A DNA stretch of 12,612 nt, from NCBI GenBank assembly GCA_034430835.1, contig DAOUDX010000174.1, positions 1-12,612 of the forward strand, given 5' to 3'. The position numbers were made by a program, and so were the translations under genes. This document shows positions 1 to 4,645 of the stretch, one piece after another (position 1 is the stretch's first letter; each line of letters opens with the position of its first letter). The notes beneath the pieces were generated by a model. It was not told the origin of the DNA and made no database searches. It saw nothing but the letters and a program-made list of their open reading frames with translations. This DNA comes from JAFGED01 sp034430835. Its GTDB lineage: Bacteria > Chloroflexota > Anaerolineae > B4-G1.

Positions 1-165
1 AGCCATCAGATCATCCCCAATCTCCCGCGCTCCATGAGAGATCAGTGTCCGGGCTACTTGCTTTCCCCCGATCCTGAGAATATAAATCTGGTGCCTGCCC
101 ATACGGCGTTCAAAGCCCAAGACATTCACCAGAATCCGATCCATCTTGCGACCAGATACAGGCAT
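1..165 (-). CDS. HicA-like toxin, 3' end beyond window
   Basis: The 5' portion (55 codons) of a minus-strand gene beginning with ATG at 165 and still open at the window edge. The protein starts MPVSGRKMDRILVNVLG and continues through FERRMGRHQIYILRIGGKQ to VARTLISHGAREIGDDLM. This resembles the small HicA/YcfA-like double-stranded-RNA-binding toxin fold, in which a conserved His follows a Gly-rich turn; here it is the GRHQIY segment. In that family the protein is an mRNA interferase neutralised by HicB. The ATG lies 2 bases after the TAG stop of the upstream HicB-like gene, so the two are translationally coupled. The antitoxin-first order is common among HicBA variants. The family call rests on pattern recognition only, and the missing C-terminus limits confidence. 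Confidence 0.6.
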   Translation of the reverse strand, partial: MPVSGRKMDRILVNVLGFERRMGRHQIYILRIGGKQVARTLISHGAREIGDDLMA

Positions 166-167
166 TG

Positions 168-521
168 CTAGGGCGCCTTCTCCAAGAGGGAAAAAACCTG
201 GCGCAGCAACTCTAACTGCTTTTGGAGTGCCTGTCCCAATTCGTCAGCATCCTCCTCCAGGCTTTCATAGTACTCCACAACCACGGAACGGTAATCTGCC
301 ATTGCCTCCTCGGGACTCGGGCCCACTCCGTAGAGAGGAATGATCTCATCGGTAACCAAGAATTGACCCTCCGACCTCCCTATGGTAGGTGATAGAACCT
401 GAGCAATGGCTTGGTCTAACGCCTGGATATAAGCCTGCGCCTCTTCCTCCAGGCGCTTCCGTTGTTTAACAGGCAGAGATGTGTACGTGTTCACAAAGGA
501 CTGCACACCAAGATCTCCCAT
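168..521 (-). CDS. HicB-like antitoxin
   Basis: A 117-residue protein read from ATG at 521. An AGGAGG ribosome-binding site lies about 8 bases upstream, which decides this start over the longer frame reaching 635. The N-terminal part (about residues 1-45) is helical and charged. The central segment FLVTDEIIPLYGVGPSPEEA followed by DYRSVVVEYYESLEEDA matches the HicB-like pattern in which an enzyme-like beta sheet is followed by an EEA helix. The C-terminus is Leu/Gln-rich and could form a helix. It lies directly upstream of, and coupled to, a HicA-like toxin, which supports the antitoxin role. No ribbon-helix-helix DNA-binding motif is obvious, so autoregulation cannot be read from the sequence. 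An uncharacterised HicB-related family is an alternative. Confidence 0.6.
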   Translation of the reverse strand: MGDLGVQSFVNTYTSLPVKQRKRLEEEAQAYIQALDQAIAQVLSPTIGRSEGQFLVTDEIIPLYGVGPSPEEAMADYRSVVVEYYESLEEDADELGQALQKQLELLRQVFSLLEKAP

Positions 522-541
522 CCTCACTAACCTCCTACCAT

Positions 542-856
542 TCATACATCCTGACCAGTATCCGCTGGTTTCCCTTGATTCACTGTCACTCCCATTAACA
601 CGGCCAGAATCCGTTCTGCCGCCCGCCCATCCCACAACTCAGACACTCGCTCCTCCTCGCTCTCATTGGCCAGTGCCCCCAGCGCCTCAGTCACGCTCCG
701 CTCCGGATCAGAGCCCACAATCACGTTCGTCCCCTGCGCCACCGTCACCGGGCGTTCCGTGTTCTCCCGCAGCGTCAGGCAGGGCCTGCCCTGAGCTTGT
801 CGAAGGGCTTGTCGAAGGGCACACCCAGGATCATCGTCTCCTTATCACGCCTTGAT
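542..856 (-). pseudogene. Decayed UDP-GlcNAc 2-epimerase (wecB-like) C-terminal fragment
   Basis: On the minus strand the frame ending at 542 reads CLTLRENTERPVTVAQGTNV, then IVGSDPERSVTEALGALANE and SELWDGRAAERIL. This is the C-terminal signature of non-hydrolysing UDP-N-acetylglucosamine 2-epimerases, including the conserved RENTERP and WDGxAAERI motifs. Just upstream, in a different frame, KETMILGVP recovers the residues that normally precede CLTLREN. The two parts are separated by a 35-base repeat insertion (783-817) that shifts the frame. Further upstream the match fades into TGA and TAA codons. The rest of the gene (roughly 300 residues) is absent. The complete enzyme would make UDP-ManNAc for surface polysaccharide. 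It is a pseudogene by fragment length, insertion and frameshift. Confidence 0.75.
783..817. repeat. CTTCGACAAG-type dispersed repeat inserted in the wecB relic
   Basis: Inside the epimerase relic, 35 extra bases separate LGVP from CLTLREN codons. On the plus strand they contain a 12-base unit, gcttgtcgaagg, in tandem at 795-806 and 807-818, preceded by gccctga. On the other strand this is the CTTCGACAAGCTCAGGGCAG type of repeat that I recognise as widespread in Chloroflexota and other genomes. The length is not a multiple of three, so the insertion shifts the reading frame. The boundaries come from the homologous protein reading and could be off by a base or two. Confidence 0.7.
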
Positions 857-877
857 GCTCCCACCCACTGCGATACG

Positions 878-985
878 CTAACTCGCCAAAACTACAGCCA
901 CTGCATCATGCCCCGTGTCACGCAGGCAGGCCACTACGGACGTGCCTGTGCACTCATCCACCAGGAACTTCCGGCGCCCGTTCAC
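878..985 (-). pseudogene. DUF5615 PIN-like toxin, N-terminal fragment
   Basis: From GTG at 985 the minus strand reads VNGRRKFLVDECTGTSVVAC, then LRDTGHDAVAVVLAS, then stops at 878. The FLVDEC start followed by an LRxxGHD helix is the hallmark N-terminus of DUF5615 PIN-like proteins, where the Asp is an acidic active-site residue. Members are usually about 110-120 residues, so two thirds is missing. No downstream remainder (such as an ITNDKDFG motif) is visible before the wecB relic begins. It is read as a truncated remnant between the damaged MNT gene and the epimerase relic. Confidence 0.6.
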
Positions 986-1364
986 CCTGTACTGTGGGCA
1001 AGCCAATCTTGCGAGTAATCCACTGCCTCACAGCCTCTGGCTCTCGCGCCATACCTGCCCCGCGAACGGGTCCCCGGTCTGTAGGCGGCGGGCTAACTAC
1101 GTCGATGGACAAGTCGAAATAGGGATAGAACGAACGAACTTGCTCCATCGAATCCCCCATTCCACCATCGTGAACCACGATCAACACGTCAACGTCGCTC
1201 GTCCCGACCCGATCGCCGCGGGCGATGGAGCCAAATACCCGTACTTCCGCCACCTCAAGCCGCTCCATGCGGATCTGTGCAGCGATCTCACGCAGCCTGG
1301 CCAGCAACTCGTCCCGATCTATGGATATGATCCTTACAGAATCGGAGAATCTCTGCTGCAGCAT
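954..1364 (-). CDS. MNT-type nucleotidyltransferase antitoxin with altered C-terminus
   Basis: A minimal nucleotidyltransferase of 136 residues. The start is ATG at 1364, preceded by GGAGG six bases upstream. The catalytic signature is intact: VFGSIARGDRVGTSDVDVLI, with GS at 45-46 and acidic pair D57/D59 (GS-x10-DxD). In MNT-HEPN TA modules such proteins act as antitoxins, in some cases by AMPylating the HEPN partner. It overlaps the upstream HEPN gene by 77 bases. After SIDVV (residue 90) the frame turns into an atypical Pro/Gly/Arg-rich tail ending at 954. The neighbouring frame instead reads LARRLQTGDPFAGQVWRESQ and stops at 1028, which looks like the native C-terminus. A small deletion near 1090-1098 has therefore replaced the last roughly 20 residues with an unrelated tail. 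The NTase core may still work. Confidence 0.8.
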   Translation of the reverse strand: MLQQRFSDSVRIISIDRDELLARLREIAAQIRMERLEVAEVRVFGSIARGDRVGTSDVDVLIVVHDGGMGDSMEQVRSFYPYFDLSIDVVSPPPTDRGPVRGAGMAREPEAVRQWITRKIGLPTVQGERAPEVPGG

Positions 1365-1707
1365 CCACGGCCTCCACGGCCTTATGCTCGCCGTAATAGT
1401 CGGCAGGCTTCCCCTCAGCGAAACCATTGGGATAGCGGGTCGGAGTATAGTACGCGTCGAGCAACTGCGCGCGCCTGAACATCGTGTCGGGGACGGCAAT
1501 GCCCTCCCAACCACGCAACATCGGCGTGATGGCGCGCCCCCACACGCTGTACCCTCGGTTCATGAGCAGCGCTTTGACGGCTTTCTCCGCTGCCTGTTGT
1601 GCTGTGAAGCAAGCCCATTCCCAGAACTCGTACTGGATGTCTATAGCGGCCCGAGACAGATCACGCTCCGCCTGATCCAGCCAATCCTGATAGCGGTTTA
1701 TCCGCAT
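1288..1707 (-). CDS. HEPN-domain toxin candidate paired with MNT
   Basis: A 139-residue HEPN-domain protein starting at ATG 1707, with a GAGGGG ribosome-binding site just upstream. Typical features are an N-terminal WLDQAERDLSRA helix (residues 10-20), the helix ACFTAQQAAEKAVKALLMNR (32-51), and the conserved YYTPTRYPNGF segment (86-96). HEPN proteins of this type are the (potential) RNase toxin half of MNT-HEPN modules. The MNT partner follows with a 77-base overlap, so the two are translationally coupled. One oddity is that the usual Gly-His before the T-x-LL helix is Gly-Arg here (WGRAITPML, residues 56-64). The second HEPN gene in this window keeps Gly-His, so this copy may be attenuated. 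No promoter is evident directly upstream; readthrough from the genes at higher coordinates is likely. Confidence 0.82.
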   Translation of the reverse strand: MRINRYQDWLDQAERDLSRAAIDIQYEFWEWACFTAQQAAEKAVKALLMNRGYSVWGRAITPMLRGWEGIAVPDTMFRRAQLLDAYYTPTRYPNGFAEGKPADYYGEHKAVEAVDAAAEILRFCKDHIHRSGRVAGQAA

Positions 1708-1723
1708 TTCCCCTCAGCCTATC

Positions 1724-1933
1724 CTACGTCCCACCCAACTGCCCCATGTACTCCCAGACCAACTCCTCGAACACTCGCTCTTTCGGTAGCGCAGGCCCCA
1801 CTACCCCCCGATACACCCACCGCCGCCCGAGCCGGCAATAGCGCCCGCCAGCGAGACATCCATCGGCCAGCACCAACCGCGCGCCTTCCCGCGCCGCCGC
1901 ACCGGCTCCTACGTCGTCCGGGACGGCGAATGC
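1724..1933 (-). pseudogene. Unidentified relic frame between HepT and HEPN genes
   Basis: A minus-strand frame open from just after the HepT gene to TAG at 1724, with no convincing start or ribosome-binding site. It includes GAGAAAREGARLVLADG near its beginning and LGRRWVYRGVVGPALPKERV then FEELVWEYMGQLGGT at its end. The first part resembles the AGAVAREGMRLG C-terminus of the frameshifted MNT gene at 3876-4250, so it may be the tail of another lost MNT gene. I do not recognise the second part. It is most likely decayed sequence, although a very small gene using an internal GTG cannot be excluded. Confidence 0.35.
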
Positions 1934-1936
1934 GCC

Positions 1937-2353
1937 TCACAACAACTCGCCGATGACCTGCACGAACGCTCTCAGGTCATCCAGGTGTCCCTGAAGGATG
2001 TCGTAGACCCGGCCATAATCTATTCTCCAGTACATGTGCACCAGCATATTGCGGAACCGCGCCATCTGTTGGAGGCTGCGGCCCAAATCCGCTGGCACCA
2101 CCCCCGCTTCCCCCAGGATGGCGAAACACTCGGCGTACTCCTCGGGGACACGCTGCAGCCGCTGCGCGCTGACGTGGAAGCAGACTTGCAGCGCGGCTTC
2201 GATGGCAACCAGCAAGCGGTAGCAGGCCACGTCAAGGGTGTCCTGGTTCTCCAGGAACCGGTCGCGCGGCAGCGCGCGAATCTCCTCCAGGCGCTCGAGC
2301 GACTGCCGGATGTCCTCGAAACGCGCCTCGATCAGGTCCACGTTGAGCTTCAC
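1937..2353 (-). CDS. hepT: HepT-like (DUF86) HEPN toxin, last gene of a coupled chain
   Basis: A 138-residue DUF86/HepT-family protein. The GTG start at 2353 overlaps the TGA of the upstream MNT gene as GTGA, which decides this start over the longer frame. The diagnostic R-x4-H-x-Y motif is intact: RNMLVHMY at 101-108 (R101, H106, Y108). In characterised HepT toxins, Arg and His are the RNase catalytic residues and Tyr is the residue that the cognate MntA AMPylates. Earlier helices include CYRLLVAIEAALQVCFHVSA (44-63), typical of the family's dimer core. It closes the four-gene MNT-HepT-MNT-HepT run, and its partner is the MNT gene just upstream. The length is normal and no damage is visible. 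Confidence 0.88.
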   Translation of the reverse strand: MKLNVDLIEARFEDIRQSLERLEEIRALPRDRFLENQDTLDVACYRLLVAIEAALQVCFHVSAQRLQRVPEEYAECFAILGEAGVVPADLGRSLQQMARFRNMLVHMYWRIDYGRVYDILQGHLDDLRAFVQVIGELL

Positions 2354-2826
2354 GCCATCATCGCTTCCTTCAAAGCACGCCGCCGCAGGGGGGCGATGTC
2401 CAGGTAGCGTGACACGACATCTGCCACCCACTGGACGCGCAGCGGCTCGTCACGGCTCAGCAGCAGCCTGCTGTGCAGCAGCACCCGGTAGCAAAAGCCC
2501 AGCGGAGCAAAGTTCAACGCCCGCACATCGACGGGTGGGCGGGCAGACAAACCAGGGGCGTGGGATACCACCCCCTGCACCTCGTCCGCCAGCGCCACCT
2601 GTCGCCTGCTCGCTTGATCCTCGTCCACACCGTCCAAAAGCACGGCGACGTCCACATCGTGGAAGCGGTCCCGCACCAGAAAGGAACCGTGGACGTACGC
2701 AAAGGTCACGTCAAACTGGGCCTCCAGAGCCTGGCGCACCACACCCAGGATGCTCTCCCGGTCCGAGGGATCCACCTGAAACAAGCGGCTCTCACTCGGG
2801 GTCAATTGCTCACATGCTCTACCCAT
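2350..2826 (-). CDS. mntA: MntA-like nucleotidyltransferase antitoxin (third gene of chain)
   Basis: A 158-residue minimal nucleotidyltransferase. The ATG at 2826 shares one base with the TGA of the upstream HepT gene (TGATG), a stop-start arrangement that fixes the start; longer frames to 2883 run inside that gene. The catalytic signature is VHGSFLVRDRFHDVDVAVLL, with G47-S48 and D57/D59 (a short GS-x8-DxD spacing). MntA proteins neutralise HepT by transferring AMP to its motif tyrosine. The C-terminal part (about residues 85-158) contains helices likely used for partner binding. It overlaps the following hepT by 4 bases. Of the four MNT genes in this window it is the only one without visible damage, so this MNT-HepT pair is the best candidate for a functional module. 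Confidence 0.88.
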   Translation of the reverse strand: MGRACEQLTPSESRLFQVDPSDRESILGVVRQALEAQFDVTFAYVHGSFLVRDRFHDVDVAVLLDGVDEDQASRRQVALADEVQGVVSHAPGLSARPPVDVRALNFAPLGFCYRVLLHSRLLLSRDEPLRVQWVADVVSRYLDIAPLRRRALKEAMMA

Positions 2827-3299
2827 CACCTTCTCCGCCCTCGCAACGCGTCGTCCATCCGCTCGGGATGCTCGCGGACCCATCGCTTGAACGCCTCAAC
2901 CACGCGCTCGATGTCGCCCAGCCGGGTGGTGCAAATCTGATACAATTCCTCTGGAGTAATGTCGTGGTAGAAATGCACCATACGGTCGCGATAGCCCACC
3001 ATTGCGTCGAGCAATTCACCTTCTTCTTTCGCGAGCACACCGGATCGCTGCAACCGTAGGGCAACCTGTTTGTATTCGGTGACCCCCTTGCCAAAGCCTT
3101 TTGCCAGAACGTGACGCCCCAGATCCATCAGTGCCTCTAAAGCACGCCGCAGATAAGGCTCGGCAGCGCCTACATTTCTAGGGTCGGCCAGGAACGTCTG
3201 CTCGTCGCGCAAGGGCAGAGCGCGAGTGCGCTCCAGCATTTCCTCGACCCACGCGACGCGGTCCACGACCACGCGCTTCGAGAGCTTGCCTGGCGTCAC
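2826..3299 (-). CDS. hepT: HepT-like (DUF86) HEPN toxin (second gene of chain)
   Basis: A 157-residue HepT/DUF86 protein read from ATG at 3299, which overlaps the upstream MNT stop as ATGA. The active-site motif is complete: YRDRMVHFYHDI at 103-114, with R104, H109 and Y111. An N-terminal segment (residues 10-40) carries VDRVAWVEEMLERTRALPL, typical of the first HepT helix, and a basic tail (ALRGRRR) ends the protein. It sits between two MNT genes. The upstream one, coupled by ATGA, is the presumed cognate antitoxin, but it carries a nonsense codon near its start. If that antitoxin is lost, either this toxin is silent or the downstream MntA cross-neutralises it. Confidence 0.87.
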   Translation of the reverse strand: MTPGKLSKRVVVDRVAWVEEMLERTRALPLRDEQTFLADPRNVGAAEPYLRRALEALMDLGRHVLAKGFGKGVTEYKQVALRLQRSGVLAKEEGELLDAMVGYRDRMVHFYHDITPEELYQICTTRLGDIERVVEAFKRWVREHPERMDDALRGRRR

Positions 3300-3733
3300 G
3301 CGTTCTCTCCCAGGATCAGCGCCATCCGCTCCCGCTCCAACGGCGCCAGGTCACCTGCCCGGCGCAGGACGTAGAGATCGTATTCGTCCACCTGGTATTC
3401 ATCCCGAACGTACAAACGCCCGCCCCGTACGACGTTCGCCGCCAGGAACGGATCGGCCTCCGGCAGGATCACCAAGTCCACGCGCTCCACGCCAAAGAGC
3501 CTTTCCAGCGCCTGCATCAGATCCACTCGATCCTCTGCCAACAGGTTGCGCTCTCGTGCCGGAAGCACACCAATGTCCACATCGGACAGGGGACAACGCG
3601 CTTCCACGTCCTCGCCCGCCACCCACGCGGCGATTTCCTCCGCCCGGCTGCCAAAGGCACATATCGCCCTCAGGTCATACGTCCTGGCCAGCGCGCAAAG
3701 CGCGTCTCAGGTTTCCGTCCCGTTCTGATTCAC
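3296..3733 (-). pseudogene. MNT-type nucleotidyltransferase with in-frame UGA at codon 9 (first gene of chain)
   Basis: The reading frame from GTG at 3733, which overlaps the stop of the dehydrogenase relic as GTGA and has GGAG seven bases upstream, runs VNQNGTET, then UGA (3707-3709), then DALCALARTYDLRAICAFGS without further interruption to 3296. The nucleotidyltransferase signature is present: AFGSR with G28-S29, and SDVDIGVLP with D51/D53. The GS-to-DxD spacing of 21 residues reflects an insertion that I associate with a subfamily carrying AEEIAAW after GSRA. Downstream of codon 9 no ATG, GTG or TTG precedes the GS motif; the first GTG is at 3622, past it. As written, a catalytically complete product needs readthrough, re-initiation at CTG (3691), or a sequencing error. 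The C-terminal part (RAGDLAPLERERMALILGEN) is well preserved. Confidence 0.75.
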
Positions 3734-3876
3734 CCGCCCACTCCCCGATATACCCAACCCGCTGCCTCGGCTCGCCCAGCGGAGAAGATGTGGCGTCCGT
3801 CAATCAGAACCGGCCGGGCGATCCAACCTCGCGCCTCATCCAAATCCAGGGCGCGGTACTCGTCGTGCGCCACCAT
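3730..3876 (-). pseudogene. Nucleotide-sugar dehydrogenase C-terminal fragment (UDP-glucose/UDP-ManNAc DH type)
   Basis: The minus-strand frame 3876-3730 reads MVAHDEYRALDLDEARGWIA, then RPVLIDGRHIFSAGRAEAAG, then WVYRGVGG and stop. This is the end of the UDP-binding domain of the UDP-glucose/GDP-mannose dehydrogenase superfamily: the VAHDEYRALD strand, the PVLIDGRH motif and the terminal GWVYRGVG. The VAHDEY form is closer to UDP-N-acetylmannosaminuronate dehydrogenases. Only about 48 residues of more than 400 remain, starting 8 bases after the native stop of the frameshifted MNT gene, so a recombination junction lies near 3877-3884. Its TGA overlaps the GTG of the next MNT gene. Confidence 0.75.
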
Positions 3877-4250
3877 CACTCACTTACCCCAACCGCATAC
3901 CTTCCCGCGCCACCGCGCCGGCCACGCCTCGGCCGGCACGCATCCTCTGCGCCAATTGTGCGGATGGGAGGATGGAAGCATCTACGGGCACAGGAGTGTC
4001 CAGAAAAGTAGAAGGCTGCCTGCCGCACTGCCTGTCGCAGGGCCTTCTCCGCGCCGCTCACCCCCACCACCCCGTCAATATCACTGCGCGGCGTGGCCGA
4101 TCCTGTGGCGAAGGAGCCAAAGAGGTAGACTGCAACGACCTCTGCCTGGCATCTCTTCAACCGCTCCGCACACTCGCGCAGAGCAACAACCACGGCCTCT
4201 CGATCGACGAAGCGACTGCCGGCAAAAGTCGTAACCGCGTTCTGCATCTC
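3876..4250 (-). CDS. MNT-type nucleotidyltransferase antitoxin, frameshifted in a T4 run
   Basis: Read from ATG at 4250, inside the upstream HEPN gene. The core is complete: VYLFGSFATGSATPRSDID, with G44-S45 and D56/D58 (GS-x10-DxD), preceded by the helix FVDREAVVVALRECAERLKR. After residue 81 the frame yields an Arg/Cys-rich sequence ending at 3876. Removing one base from the TTTT run (plus-strand aaaa at 4004-4007) instead gives FLDTPVPVDASILPSAQLAQ, then RMRAGRGVAGAVAREGMRLG and TAA at 3884, the expected C-terminus of this MNT family. It is therefore a one-base frameshift, either real decay, programmed slippage or a sequencing error. The partner is the overlapping HEPN gene. Confidence 0.75.
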   Translation of the reverse strand, partial: EMQNAVTTFAGSRFVDREAVVVALRECAERLKRCQAEVVAVYLFGSFATGSATPRSDIDGVVGVSGAEKALRQAVRQAAFYFSGHSCARRCFHPPIRTIGAEDACRPRRGRRGGAGRYAVGVSE

Positions 4251-4572
4251 GAATCGCTTGCTGCGCTTCATCGGCTGTGTCGTATTCTGACGGAGCGCCC
4301 GCGTCGAACCCATTCGGGTGGCGGGTGGGAATATCGTGCTTGTCCAATCGCCGAGCAGCCCGGAGCATCCCCTCATGAACCGGCAGTTGATCGGCCAAAT
4401 CCCTCAACAAGCGCGTAACGGCATGTCCCCATCCCTCTCCGCCCAGAGAGAGGAACAAAGCCTTGACAACCTTTTCTGAGACCTGATGGGCGGCGAAGCA
4501 CACCCGGTCATGCCCACCACCAGCGCCGAATCGCCGAAAAGCATCGTCGGATATCCAGCCCGTCTTCCACAC
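4081..4572 (-). CDS. HEPN-domain toxin candidate with C-terminal extension
   Basis: A 163-residue frame starting at GTG 4572, with AGGGG five bases upstream. HEPN features are the helix DRVCFAAHQVSEKVVKALFL (22-41), the conserved GWGHAVTRLLRDL (47-59, Gly-His intact) and DIPTRHPNGFDAG (80-92). The domain effectively ends near residue 121 (DFCRQSL). The remaining roughly 42 residues are Arg/Cys/Gly-rich and lie entirely over the MNT gene in another frame, so a native stop has probably been lost, giving an overlap of about 170 bases with MNT. The N-terminus (WKTGWISDDAFRRFGAGGGH) is shorter than usual and lacks a clear first helix, so a small deletion there is possible. It is the first gene of the TA island downstream of the BY-kinase gene. 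Confidence 0.72.
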   Translation of the reverse strand: MWKTGWISDDAFRRFGAGGGHDRVCFAAHQVSEKVVKALFLSLGGEGWGHAVTRLLRDLADQLPVHEGMLRAARRLDKHDIPTRHPNGFDAGAPSEYDTADEAQQAIRDAERGYDFCRQSLRRSRGRGCCSARVCGAVEEMPGRGRCSLPLWLLRHRIGHAAQ

Positions 4573-4584
4573 AACTGCCCCTAC

Positions 4585-4606
4585 ATATTACCTCACCGCA
4601 ATTGCG
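4585..4606 (-). promoter_or_regulatory. Possible promoter/operator of the HEPN-MNT pair
   Basis: A perfect 10-base palindrome, cgcaattgcg (4597-4606), lies just upstream of a TAATAT -10-like box (minus strand, 4585-4590), 13 bases from the HEPN start. A palindrome in the promoter spacer is a typical place for an autoregulatory TA operator. The -35 element is poor and the regulator is unknown, so this is a weak inference. Confidence 0.3.
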
Positions 4607-4645
4607 TTATCCGAGAATTTCTCAGCCGCGACCTGGCTGGCCAAG

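Noticed and set aside
795..819. Tandem gcttgtcgaagg units as a CRISPR array
   Set aside because: Only two adjoining copies with no spacers; it is a small dispersed repeat with an internal duplication.
3707..3709. UGA in the MNT gene as selenocysteine or recoded codon
   Set aside because: Selenocysteine is unexpected at this N-terminal position, no SECIS-like hairpin is apparent, and UGA ends several other genes here.
3226..4011. 261-codon plus-strand frame across the TA genes
   Set aside because: Pro/Arg-rich with no motif, and antisense to several recognisable MNT/HepT genes.
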